Below, in pieces: positions 48,591-61,137 of a DNA stretch of 64,000 nucleotides. Source of the stretch: Hippophae tibetana (taxonomy: Eukaryota > Streptophyta > Magnoliopsida > Rosales > Elaeagnaceae); contig CM072810.1 in the NCBI GenBank assembly GCA_037013495.1, positions 86,226,449-86,290,448 on the forward strand. The letters are read 5' to 3'. Under the pieces are notes generated by a model. It saw only the letters and a list, made by a program, of their open reading frames with translations. It did no database searches and was not told the origin of the DNA. The translations under genes and the position numbers were made by a program. The first letter of the stretch is position 1. Every line of letters begins with the position of its first letter.

Positions 48591-49546
48591 GGGATGTTAA
48601 TCCAATTGTGCTATGATATTATGTAAGTGTTTGAATACCACTATACCACTTAATGGTTAGAGTCTTTCATATATATATAATTGTTTTAAAGATTGTAAAA
48701 TAATGTAATTACACATAATATTAAATATAAAAGAAATTAAATAATTAGCTAAACAAGATACTAAAATTAAGAATCAAAAGTTGCGAGAAAAACTTAGATT
48801 AGAATACTCAACAACAAGAACATTATCAATAACGTGATTGATGGGATAAATATGCTAGTTTGAACTTGGGATCTATTCACTTTTTTCCCATTTGTCCAAA
48901 GGATTCAAATTAGAATGGGTAATAAATTGGTTACACAAAGTCAGTTAATAATTTATTTATTTTTACTTTATAGTTTCATGCATATATTTTTCTGAAATAT
49001 ACTTTAATTATAACATCCTTTCCCGGTTGATACCAACTTTATTCCTGTGTACTTTTTTTGTTGTATGTTGAAATTTGACTTGCAGTTCAAGTATGTTTAT
49101 AAGCATTTTGGTTCACTCCTTACAAAGATATGGATTCTCCTTGTGAAATTCTAATTGCCTGCTTGTTTCTTTGTGGTCATCACCTCTTAATTTTATGCTA
49201 CTCACTCGGAATTGAAACTAATTAATCATAGTCTCAAATTGCAAATTTACTCTCCTTAACGAAGATTGTTAATAAATTTACAAGACATAATATTATGAGT
49301 AGAATATATTTTATAGCAATTCTATACATCATAATTGTTGTATATAATCATAACTAACGTAACAATTTTTTATTAAATATTTATTAGATATATTAATATG
49401 AATCTAAATATACTTAATAATAATACTCATTTTTGATAAATATAATTTTCATCTATTTTAAGGTTATTATATTGTGATTCATATTTTACGTTCACTCAAC
49501 ATAGTTCAATGCCCTGCTATCTTGGTAAATATCCTACAACGTTACG

Positions 49547-49700
49547 GTATATATGGATTTTGTATATTATTAAAGTATTTTAATCTAACAGGTAGTGTCC
49601 TAAATAAATGATTTGATGACGTGGGTATATATGGATTTTGTATATTATGAAAGTATTTTTAATCTAATAGGTAGTGTCCGAAATAAGATGACTTTGATGA
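49547..49700. repeat. Tandem duplication, two copies of about 75 bp
   Basis: The phrase starting GGTATATATGGATTTTGTAT and ending near ATTTGATGA occurs at 49547-49619 and again at 49624-49700. Only a few differences separate the copies (for example AACAGGTAGTGTCC against AATAGGTAGTGTCC). Confidence 0.8.
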
Positions 49701-51183
49701 TTTGTAAATATTATATATATGCTTATATTTATATGGCTAATCATTATCAATATATTTATTTTTATAATTTATTTGATAATAATTCGATTCATTTGTGATA
49801 AATATAAATGGAGATAAAAAAAATAAGAATTATGCACCAGTTATCTCTAAAATGAAGTCCCTAAATAATTATTTTGTTTAAGCCAAATATGTTATCTAGT
49901 CCTTTGTTTATAAAAAGTGCTTTTTAAAATTTTTTGTTCATAAAAAATGTAGCATTAAAGTCCATTTATTTGTAAAAGAGTGCAATAAAATTAATTTTTC
50001 ATCATTTTTTTATTAAATATAACGAAATAGCACATGTATCACAAGCGTGTTTATATTTTTCGATAAATATATATATAAAAAATTGCTCAAACTTTTTAAG
50101 AAAATTTTTCTTTTAAATTAAACAAAACTTTCATTGTCTAATATCTAAAGTCACACATTAAACAATTAAAATTTAATTTAAGTTTGATTGAAATATTTGA
50201 ATAATTTTTTAATTAAAAAATTACTTTATTAAATATATGTCTATCAAAAAATAAAAACATGTATGTTTTATTTCATTATATTATCAAAAAATTAGATGAA
50301 AAATTATTATTTTTTTCCTTATTTAGCATATATTTTACAAATAAAGAAATTTAAAAACACATTTTTTAAATAAAGAGATTTTCATGACCATTTTTCCTTA
50401 TCTCTATAATTGAGACTTTAAGTGATAGATAAGGTCGTGATTTTTTTATGAAAACCGCAACGATCTAATAGGTCATAATCTCCTTAAAAATTGTGATGAA
50501 ATACATTTATAGTCACGATAAGAATTTATAGCTTCTTCCAGATTATCTTGAAGTCACATTTAAAAAACATGATTATATGTTAATATTGTAGTAGTTAATT
50601 AATATTTTATAATTTTGATTATATATAAAATTTGTTGGACTTTTATTAATATATAACCGATAGTGAAACGTTAAGAACACACAAATTTACAATTATATTT
50701 GCACTCACAATAATTAATAAGATCATTGATCAATTTATTATTTAGTTTTATTTGAAATTCTTAATTTTTTATTTTTTTAAAACAACAATTACATTATTAC
50801 ATACTCACATATACACGTATACAATAACGGGTTTTAAAACAAATTATTTTTGTAACCAAAATAAGCAAATTTCTTTATAATAAAAAATTGGTGGCAAGTT
50901 AATAATAATATTATTATTATTATTTTCTAAACATTGAAAGCTTAATTATATTATGAGGATGTGATATTTTATTTTTATAGAATAACTGAATAAGGAAATT
51001 CTTTTTTATTAAAGAAAAGAGAATGAAAAAGTGAAATTCATTTTGTGATACTTACAATCCCATTTCATTAACTATAATAGAAAGTATTCAATTAATAATT
51101 TAAATTTAAATATATATGAAAATTAAAGGTGAAATTTACACTTTGAGAGAAGTGAGAGAGATGAGCTTGTCCTTCTTTTTAGA

Positions 51184-51248
51184 TTCTTCTTCTTCTTCTT
51201 CTTCTTCTTCTTCTTCTTCTTCTTCTTCTTCTTCTTCTTCTTCTTCTT
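51184..51248. repeat. (TTC)n microsatellite, about 21 units
   Basis: An uninterrupted TTC/CTT run of 65 bp, likely length-variable between individuals. Confidence 0.95.
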
Positions 51249-51441
51249 GTCTTTCCTTCATTTTGAGCTTCATATACTATTAAAGGAGTTTCCTTTTCTA
51301 GGTGTTATATGTATTATTATAAAAACTGAACTAATTGAAAGCAAGAAAGTGCAGAAAAGAAATGGAAGCAAGAAAGAATATAATCATTTCATTTCTATTC
51401 ATTATCTCAAGTTATGAATTATACAATACATGAGATGTGTT

Positions 51442-52909
51442 TTTGAAAGTTTATAAAATATGGACCTGATTAACCTAGAGGGGGTGAATAGGTTATTTTT
51501 AATTTTTATCAATTTATAATTTACTAACCTAAACAAAGCGACCAAACATGCAATCGTGTGTAAGAGTAAAGTGCGGAAATTATAACACACGATATTTTTA
51601 GGTGAAAACAACCTAGGCCACAACAATGACCTAAGAGGAAAACCACCGGTCCACTGGACCACCTAACTTTCCACTATGAAAATAAAATGTTCAAGTACAA
51701 ACTCGGTCTTATGTTACCCTCCCTAGGATACTACCCCCAATGTACTTTACTTACGAGCCCCTGCTCTGTTTTCACAGTTTCCAAAATTAGCGTGAGCGGT
51801 TTCCAGACCAACGTTCCAATAAGCTCCTCGCCAATCAGATCGTTCACAGATCAACTGTAAAAAGGTTAGCACAAAAAGAAACACAAGTGCCCGTGTGTGT
51901 TCTAAAACGGATTTAACAATAAATAATACTAACTAGATGATCCAAAATATATATATCACTTAAATCAAATCAAATAGTAAATTCTAGAGCAAACAAATTA
52001 AGCATAAGTTTCATAAAAATAACTTTTTTGAAATTTAATAATTAAATCAAATAATCATAATTACTCATGAAATTATTTCATTTAAACATGAAAGACACTA
52101 ATTAAAAATAAGCTATAGGAACATGAAAAACAACAAAACCAATTTGAATATAAATTATGAAAATATAGATAATCAAATATCACAAATTAAGATCTTTACC
52201 TTTTACCAACCTTTGCTTAACTGCATCAGAAAAGATTAATCCTCAACTAAAACTTGAATTTTTTTTTGGATTGTCTCTGCTGATGATGTTGACGAAGCAA
52301 TGATATATATATTTTATTCAAAAAATTGTTTTCAGCCTTTTGTTTTGTATCTAGGAGCATCACTTTGTCCTCCTAATTCCCATATATATAATTCTTGTTG
52401 CCTTCCTTCTCAAGTTCACCTTTCCTAATATTTTCTTTTCTTTTTTGTAGTCAATAGGTAGATTGGCATCTTTAGTATTTTTTTTTCCTTTTGCGGCAGT
52501 TTTTTTTCTATATCTCCCCTCTACATAAACCCTAATATATCTATATTTATAGATAATAATAATAATAATAATACCTAATAGTATTAGGTTTAAATGCATT
52601 TTGGGATTAATTTTTCAAAGCCCATTCAAAGCCTTAAAAAATATATTTTTTAAATCACATCTTAAAAATATTAAGACACATAAAAAATATTTAAGCACCA
52701 AAAATAATTTTAGATTTATGAACATGTACTATTAAATGTATGAATGCAATCCTATATGTCGTAGTTATAAAAAAACATACCTGAAGTACGAATATCTGGA
52801 ACTTGAACATTTGTTCAGCTTTTCTTGATAAACTTGATAACAGACCTAAAAACAAATTTACAAGTAAATATTTTGTCCACGAAAATAGCCAACACTCATA
52901 GCCCTTACA
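51442..52909 (-). repeat. 3' LTR of the Sirevirus-like element
   Basis: Read on the minus strand it would start TGTAAGGGCTATGAGTG at 52909, directly after a purine tract, and end near 51442 in ACTTTCA. The 51442-52730 part is repeated at 55256-56529. It includes the phrase CCTAGAGGGGGTGAATAGG (plus strand, about 51474-51492). The outer boundary at 52909 is inferred from the purine tract and TG start only. Confidence 0.6.
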
Positions 52910-52921
52910 AACTCACCCTTT
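52910..52921 (-). other. Polypurine tract next to the 3' LTR
   Basis: On the minus strand AAAGGGTGAGTT precedes TGTAAGGGC, the inferred LTR start. A stronger tract, AAAAAGGGGGAGAGA, lies upstream at 53256-53270. Multiple polypurine tracts near the 3' LTR are a known Sirevirus trait. Confidence 0.5.
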
Positions 52922-53824
52922 GGTATTTTCGTGTGGAAAAACCTCTCACTTACTACATGACACTTATAGGAATAAGATAAAATACAATGATGTCCCAGAC
53001 TTCATAGTGGAACTATCCTATGGTCCGGTGAATCATTCTTCACTGCAACTTGATAAGCTTATAAGTAACTGAAAAGACATAGGTAAAGCAAACAACAACT
53101 TGGCTTGAAAGCCTCATTGTATATTAGTTCAGTTTACATAGAAATAAGCGAAGTGTAAAGAATAGTCATGTAGTATGCATTCATACCAATCAAGCTTAAT
53201 AAAAATATGTTCTCCCCTTATATGCATAACAAAATAAAAATATGGAAGTAAATATTCTCTCCCCCTTTTTGACATACGAGAAGGACAAATCATTAGACAA
53301 AGAATTGAAGCTAAACTCCTCCTAAAGATATAACAGTGTAAAATCAGAGTAATGCAAAAGTGCAATGTGCTTTAAACTCTCCCTAAGTTCTATGACACTC
53401 TAACTTAGAAACCAATTAAAAAAGTAATAAATGAATTTTTTTTTTCAAATTTTGCATACATAGCCACATAAGGTATTAAACTCATGAAATTACAAACAAG
53501 CACACAACCAGTTGAGAACTCATCATTTTTTTAATTTTTAACTCCAATTTTGATTATTTATCATATAAATAAATAAGTAGAATAGAAGAGGTGCACACGC
53601 ACACTTCACACATATAATGACATATTGACATTTACTTAAAATAGTATACATGTTTAAACTCCATAAATATGTCAATTAATTCATTTATGATCTATCAAGA
53701 AAGACTCAAAAGAAAAAATATCACCTATCATATAAAAATATAATCGAGTCTTCAATCTTACAAAATAAAATATATTTACCAAAAGAGGACTTTATTTTTT
53801 TATTTTTCTTATAAATTAGGTAAA

Positions 53825-53826
<2 letters not shown>

Positions 53827-53858
<32 letters not shown>
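53827..53858. repeat. (AT)16 microsatellite
   Basis: An uninterrupted AT dinucleotide run inside the noncoding 3' part of the Sirevirus-like element. Confidence 0.95.
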
Positions 53859-53861
<3 letters not shown>

Positions 53862-54394
53862 AACCTCTATTAGCTCTTTCTTTTTGTGCATTCCAAGTAC
53901 AAGATTTATAAGCAATCACTTTTTGCATAATCTTTCCCTTTTTTTTTGCACGAGCCATAAACCTAGCACGATGACTTTCACACTTGTTGTGAGGTAGTCC
54001 TCTCTGTTCATTGCGGTAGCTTCACACATCACAGTAGGTAGCCCTCTCAATACTAGGTGCCTCCATATGGTAAAATTTTAGTAAGAAAAAGTAGAACTCA
54101 ACACAATTTTACAATCAAGATTAGTTAAAGTCCTAAAGTCTTTCAAGAAAATTCATAAACTTCAAGCATAACATATATGTGTGTTCGTGAGTGTGTGAAG
54201 AAGTTTATGTCAACATCGATCATCACATGTATAAGAATATATGTGTATGCATAAGCCAAAATTGTAGCATAATTTATACAATAAATATCAAAATGAGTTG
54301 AGTCACTAAAAATGAGATTATGTGTATGGAAGTATTAAATAAGTTGAATACTGTGTTGGCCAAACAAGGATTTTTTTTTTGGTAATAAAATTTG

Positions 54395-55254
54395 AAATTC
54401 AATTTGAGGGAGAAATTCCCAAGGCACTTCTGAGATACTCAAATCTTTGAGTGTCTATGGCTTTAGTGAATATATCAGCTAATTGTCTCTCAGTAGGTAC
54501 AAACTCAAGTGTCACTATTTTGTCTTCAACTAATTCTCGAATAAAGTGATGCCTAATGTCAATGTGCTTAGTTCTAGAATGTTAAACCAGGTTCTTAGAA
54601 ATACATATAGCACTAGAGTTATCACAATATAAGGGCATCATACCTTGTGGTTGACCGTAGTCCTTGAGCATGTTTTTAATCCAAAACATTTGTGTGCAAG
54701 AGCTTCCTGCAGCAATATATTCCGCTTCAGCTGTAGAGAGTGAGATAGAGTTCTGCTTTTTACTGTGCCATGATACTAAGTTGTTTCCAATGTAGAAACA
54801 ACCACCTGATGTGCTCTTCCTATCATCCTGGTTGCCTGCCCAGTCAAAATCTGTAAAACCACTTACTTCACAAGTAGTGTCAGTAGTAAAATATAAACCA
54901 TAATTACTTGTTCTTGAGATATACCTGATGATTCTCTTTACACTCTAAGTGTGATTCCTTAGGGTCAGCTTGATAACGGGCACACACACCAACACTAAAA
55001 CATATGTCAGGTCTACTTGCAGTGAGGTAAAGTAAACTACCTATCATACTCCTATAAAGGGTTTGATCAACACTTTTACCTTGAGTGTCCTTTGTAATTT
55101 TTGTGCTAGTACCTAAAGGAGTCTGTAATGGTTTGCTAGTTTCAAGACCAAACCTTTTAACAAGGTTACATGCATACTTGGTTTGAGAAATAAATATATT
55201 ATCACGGGATTGTTTGATTTGCAAACCAAGGAAGAAAGTTATTTCACCTACCAA
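54395..55254 (-). pseudogene. Copia reverse transcriptase end and RNase H (fossil, Sirevirus-like)
   Basis: The frame at 54904-55254 carries the reverse transcriptase C-terminal region. RNase H wording continues to about 54395 ([65 protein letters not shown]). On the right it directly adjoins the LTR copy at 55256. Confidence 0.8.
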
Positions 55255-55255
55255 T

Positions 55256-56529
55256 TGAAAGTTTATAAAATATGGACCTGATTAACCTAGAGGGGGTGAA
55301 TAGGTTATTTTTAATTTTTATCTATTTATAATTTACTAACCTAAACAAAGCGGCCAAACATGCAATCGTGTGTAAGAGTAAAGTGCGGAAATTATAACAC
55401 ACGATATTTTTAGGTGGAAACAACCTAGGCCACAACAATGACCTAAGAGAAAAATCATCGGTCCACCGGACCACCTAACTTTCCACTATAAAAATAAAAT
55501 GTTCAAGTACAAACTCGGTCTTATGCTACCCTCCCTAGGATACTACCCCAATGTACTTTACTTACGAGCCTCTGCTCTGTTTTCACAGTTTCCAAAATTA
55601 GCGTGAGCGGTTTCCAGACCAATGTTCCAATAAGCTCCTCGCCAATCAGATCGTTCACAAATCAACTGCAAAAAGGTTAGCACAAAAAGAAACACAAGTG
55701 CCCGTGTGTGTTCAAAAACGGATTTAACAATGAATAATACTAACTAGATGATCCAAAATATATATATCACTTAAATCAAATCAAATAGTAAATTCTAGAG
55801 CAAACAAATTAAGCATAAGTTTCATAAAAATAACTTTTTTGAAATTTAATAATTAAATCAAATAATCATAATTACTCATGAAATTATTTCATTTAAACAT
55901 GAAAGACACTAATTAAAAATAAGCTATAGGAACATGAAAAACAACAAAACCAATTTGAATATAAATTATGAAAATATAGATAATCAAATATCACAAATTA
56001 AGATCTTTACCTTTTACCAACCTTTGCTTAACTGCATCAGAAAAGATTAATCCTCAACTAAAACTTGAATTTTTTTTTGGATTGTCTCTGCTGATGATGT
56101 TGACGAAGCAATGATATATATATTTTATTCAAAAAATTGTTTTCAGCCTTTTGTTTGGTATCTAGGAGCATCACTTTGTCCTCCTAATTCCCATATATAT
56201 AATTCTTGTTGCCTTCCTTCTCAAGTTCACCTTTCCTAATATTTTCTTTTCTTTTTTGTAGTCAATAGGTAGATTGGCATCTTTAGTATTTTTTGTCCTT
56301 TTGCGGCAGTTTTTTTTCTATATCTCCCCTCTACATAAACCCTAATATATCTATATTTATAGATAATAATAATAATAATACCTAATAGTATTAGGTTTAA
56401 ATGCATTTTGGGCTTAATTTTTCAAAGCCCATTCAAAGCCTTAAAAAATATATTTTTCAAATCACGTCTTAAAAAATATTAAGACACATAAAAAATATTT
56501 AAGTACCAAAAATAATTTTAGATTTATGA
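55256..56529 (-). repeat. Second LTR copy of the Sirevirus-like element
   Basis: A direct repeat of 51442-52730, about 98 % similar by eye, sharing the phrase CCTAGAGGGGGTGAATAGG near its left end. It joins the 49-bp minisatellite of the Tat element at 56527-56529 without a visible target duplication. Confidence 0.75.
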
Positions 56530-57187
56530 CCGAAGTGATCATCTCTTTCTTTGAGGGAGAGTGTTCTACCTAGTCTGTGATCGAGATGATAAAATATTTT
56601 TAAGGGAAAGCATTCTACCTAGTCTATGATCAAGGTGATCAACTCTTTCTGAGGGAGAACGTTCTACTTGGTCTATAACCGAGGTGATCAAATCTTTCTG
56701 AGGGAGAGTGTTCTACCTGGTCTGTGACCAAGATGATCAATTCTTTTTGAGGGAGAATGTTCTACTTGGTTTGTGACCAAGGTGATCAACTTTGTTTGAA
56801 TGAGAGAATTATACCTAGTCTGTGACCAAGGTGATCAACTCTTTCTAAGGGATAGCATTCTACCTGGTTTGTGATTGACGTGATCAACTCTTTCTGAGGA
56901 TGAGTGTTTTACCTAGTCTGTGATTGAGGTGATCAACTCTTTTTGAGGATGAGTTTTTTACCTAGTCTGTGATCGAGGTGATCAATTCTTTTTGAGGGAG
57001 ATTTTTCTACCTGGATTGTGACCATGATGATCAACTCTTTTTGAGGGAAAGCATTCTATCTAGTCTATGATCGAGGTAATCAAATTTTTCTGAGGGATAA
57101 TGTTCTATCTAGTCTATGACCAAGGTGGTAAACTCTTTCTGAGGGAGAGCGTTCTACCTAGTCTATGATCAAGGTGATCAACTCTTT
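56527..57187. repeat. 49-bp minisatellite, about 13.5 units
   Basis: Tandem units with the consensus GACCAAGGTGATCAACTCTT, then TCTGAGGGAGAGCGTTCTAC, then CTAGTCTAT, which is 49 bp. About 13 full units and a partial, diverged from one another by some 10-20 %. A unit length not divisible by three and many stops make coding unlikely. It lies at the 3' side of the Tat-lineage pol region, so it is probably its 3' untranslated tandem repeat; such repeats are known in Tat elements. Confidence 0.9.
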
Positions 57188-57189
57188 AC

Positions 57190-58525
57190 ACATAATTGTT
57201 TTCAAGTGTCAGGCGTTCCAACTTGTGCTATTCTCAAGTCCATCAATACTTCTTAATAAATAGGCCTCTCTTGGAGTTATTTCGGCTATTAGTTATGGGC
57301 CCTCCCAATTTGCACCTAGCTTACCGGCCATCCATTCTTTCTTATTAGGGAAGACCCTTTTGAGAAATCAGTCACTTATGGAGATAACTTTGAAATGCAT
57401 GACCTTGTTGTAATACTCTATCACCCTTTGTTTTTTTTTCAACTATCCTTTTTAAGGTTTCATCCCTCTTTTCTTCTATGAAGGTTAACTGAAATGCTCT
57501 CCTTATGATGTTTTAGTACTCGGTTAGGGCTAATCTTATAGTTGGCATTGTAATCTCGGTTGGTATCACATCCTCAATCCCATATGCTAGCGAGAAAGGT
57601 GTCTTATTGGTACTTCTTTAGGGGTAAGCCCTGATAGCCAATAATTCCCCAAGTAGCTCCATAACTCATATTGTTTTAGCGTTCTCTAACCTTTGCTTTA
57701 ACAAAGTGATTATTAACTTGTCAAAAAATTTAGCTTGGCCATTGGCTTTTGTATAATACACCATTGAATGGCACATCTTGATGTTGTACTTGCTGGAAAA
57801 CTCTTTGATGTTATGACTCATAAAATGTCTTCCATTATCGGTAACAAGCTCTTTGGGTAGGCTAAAGCTACAAATTATAGATTTCTAGACGAACCGAATC
57901 ACATCCTCTTCTCGTATCCTTTCTAGGGGTTTCGCCTCAATCCATTTGCAAAAAGAACCTATGGCCACTAATAGAAAATTCTTTTAACCCTTTGCTTAGG
58001 GTAAAGCTTCGACTATATCAAGCCCTCACTTGTAGAAAGGCCATGGGCTAACCACCCCTGTCATGGTGGTTGGGGATGCATGTGACAATGGAATGAATCT
58101 TTGACACTTATCACATTCCTCGGTGTACCTTGTGCAATCTGCTAGAATAATAGGCTAGTAGTACCCTTGCCTTATAATTTGCTAGGATAGTCCCTCCTTC
58201 TACCTAAATGGGAGCTACACTCCCCCTCTTGGGCTTCAAACATAACCTTTTTAGACCCTTCCTTGGCTATACATAAGAGCCTGTGTTCGAATGTAGTCCT
58301 TTTGTATAATTTGTCATTAGTAATCATATATCGACCTATCTTAGCCTTAATTTCCTTCATGAGCTTTTGTTCGTTGGGTAGGTCTCCCCTTTTTAGGAAG
58401 CCAAAGATCGGGGTGAACCATGAGCTTGCGATAACATCCACATTCCCAACTATTTTTTCAGCCTCCTTTAAGTTGCCTTTATTAGGATCATTACTAATAC
58501 CACCTGAGTGTGGATGGCCTCTCAC
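57190..58525 (-). pseudogene. Tat element integrase region (fossil)
   Basis: The frame 58172-58525 includes WFTPIFGFLKRGDLPNEQK, IGRYMITNDKLYKRTTFEHR and LLCIAKEGSKKVMFEAQEG, the linker and zinc-finger approach of a gypsy integrase. The catalytic core should follow toward 57200 and is poorly readable. Confidence 0.7.
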
Positions 58526-58570
58526 ACGAAGGCTACTGTGGACAAGGAATTAACATGATATTTCTCATTC

Positions 58571-58918
58571 CTAGCTATTTTTTATCTCAAAGTTGGAAAA
58601 TTTAAAGCACTCATTTCTTAGTCTCTCTAGATATCTCCTCATCTTACTATCCTTAGCCACAAATGTGCCCAAATACTGGTTGACCACTAGTCGCGAGTTG
58701 CTATGCAAGGTAATGTTATCTACTCCGAGATTCTTTACCATCATGACCTCGAATATAGTTTCCTCATACTTTACGTCATTATTAGTTGTCTGAAAGTCAA
58801 ATCTGACAGCATACTCGAAACATTTTTCATCATGATCAACTACCCTTAGCCCAGTGCCATTGAAGTTTTGTGTACCATCAACAAATACCAGCCATGACAG
58901 TCCCTCTCTTTGATCCAC
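58571..58918 (-). pseudogene. Tat element second (archaeal-type) RNase H (fossil)
   Basis: A 115-residue frame with WLVFVDGTQNFNGTGLRVV, FEYAVRFDFQTTNNDVKYE and LHSNSRLVVNQYLGTFVAKD. These correspond to the archaeal-type RNase H wording FVDGASN...GAG..., YALRFGFKASNNEAEYE and DSQLVVNQ. This domain, additional to the ordinary RNase H, marks Tat-lineage elements. Confidence 0.8.
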
Positions 58919-58929
58919 GACATATACTT

Positions 58930-60300
58930 CTTATTTTACCTCATCACTAGTAACCTTTGGTGATACACTAAACTCAGCCACAAACTCATCCACTACTTAC
59001 CCCTTAATTACAGTTCTAGACATATACTTGACATCATATTCACCCAATTCTATGGAAATTTATGTTAGTATCCCTACGAATTCTGGCATCATCAACACAT
59101 TCTTGAGTGGTTAAAAGGTGAGTACTATCACTGTGTGTGAGCCGAAGTTATTTCTGAGCTTTTGTGCGCTGATTTCCAAGGTGAAATCCAACTTGTCGAT
59201 TATTGGATACTTACTTTAGGGCTCTATCGAGATTTTATTGACGTAATAGATAGGGTGTTGGACCATGTCTCTTTCACCTAGGAGTATGACACTACAAGTT
59301 TGGAGGGCCATGGCTAAATACAAATAAATAATTTCTCCTGGGAGAGGGTTGACTAGGATAAGAGGTTTACTCAAGTACTATTTAATTCATTGAAAGGCTT
59401 TGCGCAATCTTCATTTAAAAAAAATGATGTGTTCTTCCTTAGCATTTTGAAGAATGGAAAACACTTAGAAATGAACATGTTTCATGCCACTATTCTTCCA
59501 TTCAACTGTTGAATCCTTTTTAGACTAGTTGGAGGCCTCATGTTGACTAGGGCTTGTATCTTGTCCGGATTGACATCCATCCCATGGGCAGATATAAGAT
59601 ACCCCAAGAATTTTTCTGAAGTGACACTAAAAACTTATTTCTTAGGGTTAAGTCTCATCCCATACCTTTGGATTAGTGAGAATAGTTCCTCCAAGTCCTT
59701 GACATAGTTTATAGGCTGTGCTGATTTTACCACCATGTCATTGATATATGCCTAAGATTTCTTCCCAACTGGTTTGCAAACATCTTATTGATGAGGCGTT
59801 GATAAATGGCTCTTACATTTTTCAATATGAATGGCATTCTGGTATAGCATAAGTTCCCTTCCTTAGTAAAGAAAGATGTTTATTCCTCGTCAAGCCAAAA
59901 CTGGTTGTGGCATCAACCAGATGATCAATACTTGGGAGGGGAAATAATCCTTTGGACATGTATGTTTAATTCTATGAAGGCCATACATATACAAGGTGAT
60001 CCACAAGCCTTCTTTACCAGCACCACATTTGACAACCAAGAGGGGTAGTTCACCTCTATAATAATATGTGTCTCTTTGAAGATGGTGACTTGATTTTTAA
60101 TCACCTAATTATTTTCTTTGAGAAAATTACTCACCTAGGGTTGATCCCAAGCATATCTATAGGCCTCTATGCAAATACGTTGGAATTCTTCTTTAGGAAA
60201 TGAGATAGTTGCTCCCTATCCCCCACTGATAGATCTTGAACTTCGTTTATATTGACGGACTTTGCTAGATATACACCTCCTGGCCTTTTATGAAAAGACC
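58930..60300 (-). pseudogene. Tat element reverse transcriptase and first RNase H region (fossil)
   Basis: Minus-strand pieces read YINDMVVKSAQPINYVKDLE, RYGMRLNPKK, SEKFLGYLISAHGMDVNPDK and PPTSLKRIQQLNGRIVA, the order found in plant gypsy reverse transcriptase around and after the catalytic box. Broken. Confidence 0.75.
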
Positions 60301-60355
60301 AATTTATGGTTTCTACTTAAGAGTGGTCCCTTTCATAGTGGCAGTATAACAACTT

Positions 60356-60715
60356 CTAGCCTTTTCTTGGTCCTCCCCTTATTTCCTTTATGCCCTCCTC
60401 AGTTGGGTATATAATGACTTGGTGGAAGGTGGATGGAACCGTTTTGATCTTATGTACCCATGGTCTACCCAGGATGGCATTATAGTATGCTAGGACATCA
60501 ATTACCAAGAAGTTGATCATCATTATAGATAACAGTGCCATGACTGGTAACACCATAGTTTCGATTACGTAAGTGATGCTACTGTTAAATCCCACCAAGG
60601 GTAGCTCTCTCCTTGCTATGTCACTTTCCTTTATTCCTAGAGCCCTTATTGTTGATAGAAAAAGAAGGTCAACGGAGATCCGAGTGTCAATCATGATACA
60701 AAAAACATCGTAGGA
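60356..60715 (-). pseudogene. Tat element protease (fossil)
   Basis: The frame 60356-60694 begins near the protease active site (IMIDTRISVDLLFLSTIRALGI, compare VLVDTGSSVDVLF). It continues through GFNSSITYVIETMVLPV and YNAILGRPWVHKIKTVPSTFHQVIIYP, the typical gypsy protease C-terminal half (ILGRPWL..K.V.ST.H). Just upstream (minus sense) the reading runs IGSYDV and then meets the inserted LTR. Confidence 0.8.
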
Positions 60716-61137
60716 TCCTATTAATAACTGTATTTTATATAGTTATTTTCATTTATTTTATTAATTATAATTGCTATATTCTTAATGTTTTTAGTTAATT
60801 TTAGTATAATGAATTAGTATTTACTGTTTTTATATATTTTAAGAAAATTAAATAATTTGTATCAAAAAACGTAATTAATTGCAAATTTATGTCTAAAAAT
60901 ATAATTTCAAATAATAGAGTTCTTAATTACAATTTATAAAAGTCAAAAATATAATTTAAATTAAAATCGTGCTTAAATTTTAATTATTAAAAGTTTAAAA
61001 ATTTAATTTAAATTAGAAAAGGGCTTAATTGTAATTAAAGAAAGTTGAAAATGTAATTTGAAATAAATTTGTAGGTCAAAATGCATTTAAGAAAGTTTAT
61101 ATTTCTACGCAGGTGAGAAGAACCACGCGCCACACAC

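Larger units (their letters stand above)
44480..48640 (-). mobile_element. Ty1/copia element, decayed
   Basis: Read on the minus strand the order is gag, protease, integrase area, reverse transcriptase and RNase H, as in Ty1/copia. A degraded match to the usual initiator-Met primer site (complement of GCTATGATATTA) is near 48608-48620. That places the 5' LTR just beyond 48620 and implies a short LTR; I cannot define either LTR. The RNase H ends near 44640 (KHVELDYYF ... DIFTK-like). The short-LTR design and reverse transcriptase wording suggest the Ale/Retrofit lineage, with low confidence. Broken, with many breaks; a fossil. Confidence 0.8.
48650..51441. other. AT-rich intergenic region, no gene
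   Basis: About 2.8 kb without a supported gene. It holds a short tandem duplication (49547-49700) and a CTT microsatellite (51184-51248). It may contain the unrecognised far end of neighbouring retroelements. Confidence 0.6.
51442..56529 (-). mobile_element. Sirevirus-like Ty1/copia element, broken
   Basis: Two direct copies of a 1.27-kb sequence (51442-52730 and 55256-56529) bracket copia reverse transcriptase and RNase H on the minus strand. The wording (GEITFFLGLQIKQ, FISQTKYACNLVKRFG, YRSMIGSLLYLTASRPDI) and the long noncoding stretch with polypurine tracts after RNase H fit Sireviruses. Much of the interior is gone and no target duplication can be checked. The two LTR copies differ at roughly 20-25 positions by eye (about 1.7 %), suggesting on the order of 0.6-1.2 million years. 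Its right edge directly meets the minisatellite of the Tat element. Confidence 0.75.

Noticed and set aside
53129-53365. A 78-codon minus-strand frame as a Sirevirus env-like gene
   Set aside because: It spans a polypurine tract and noncoding 3' sequence, and shows no convincing signal or anchor.
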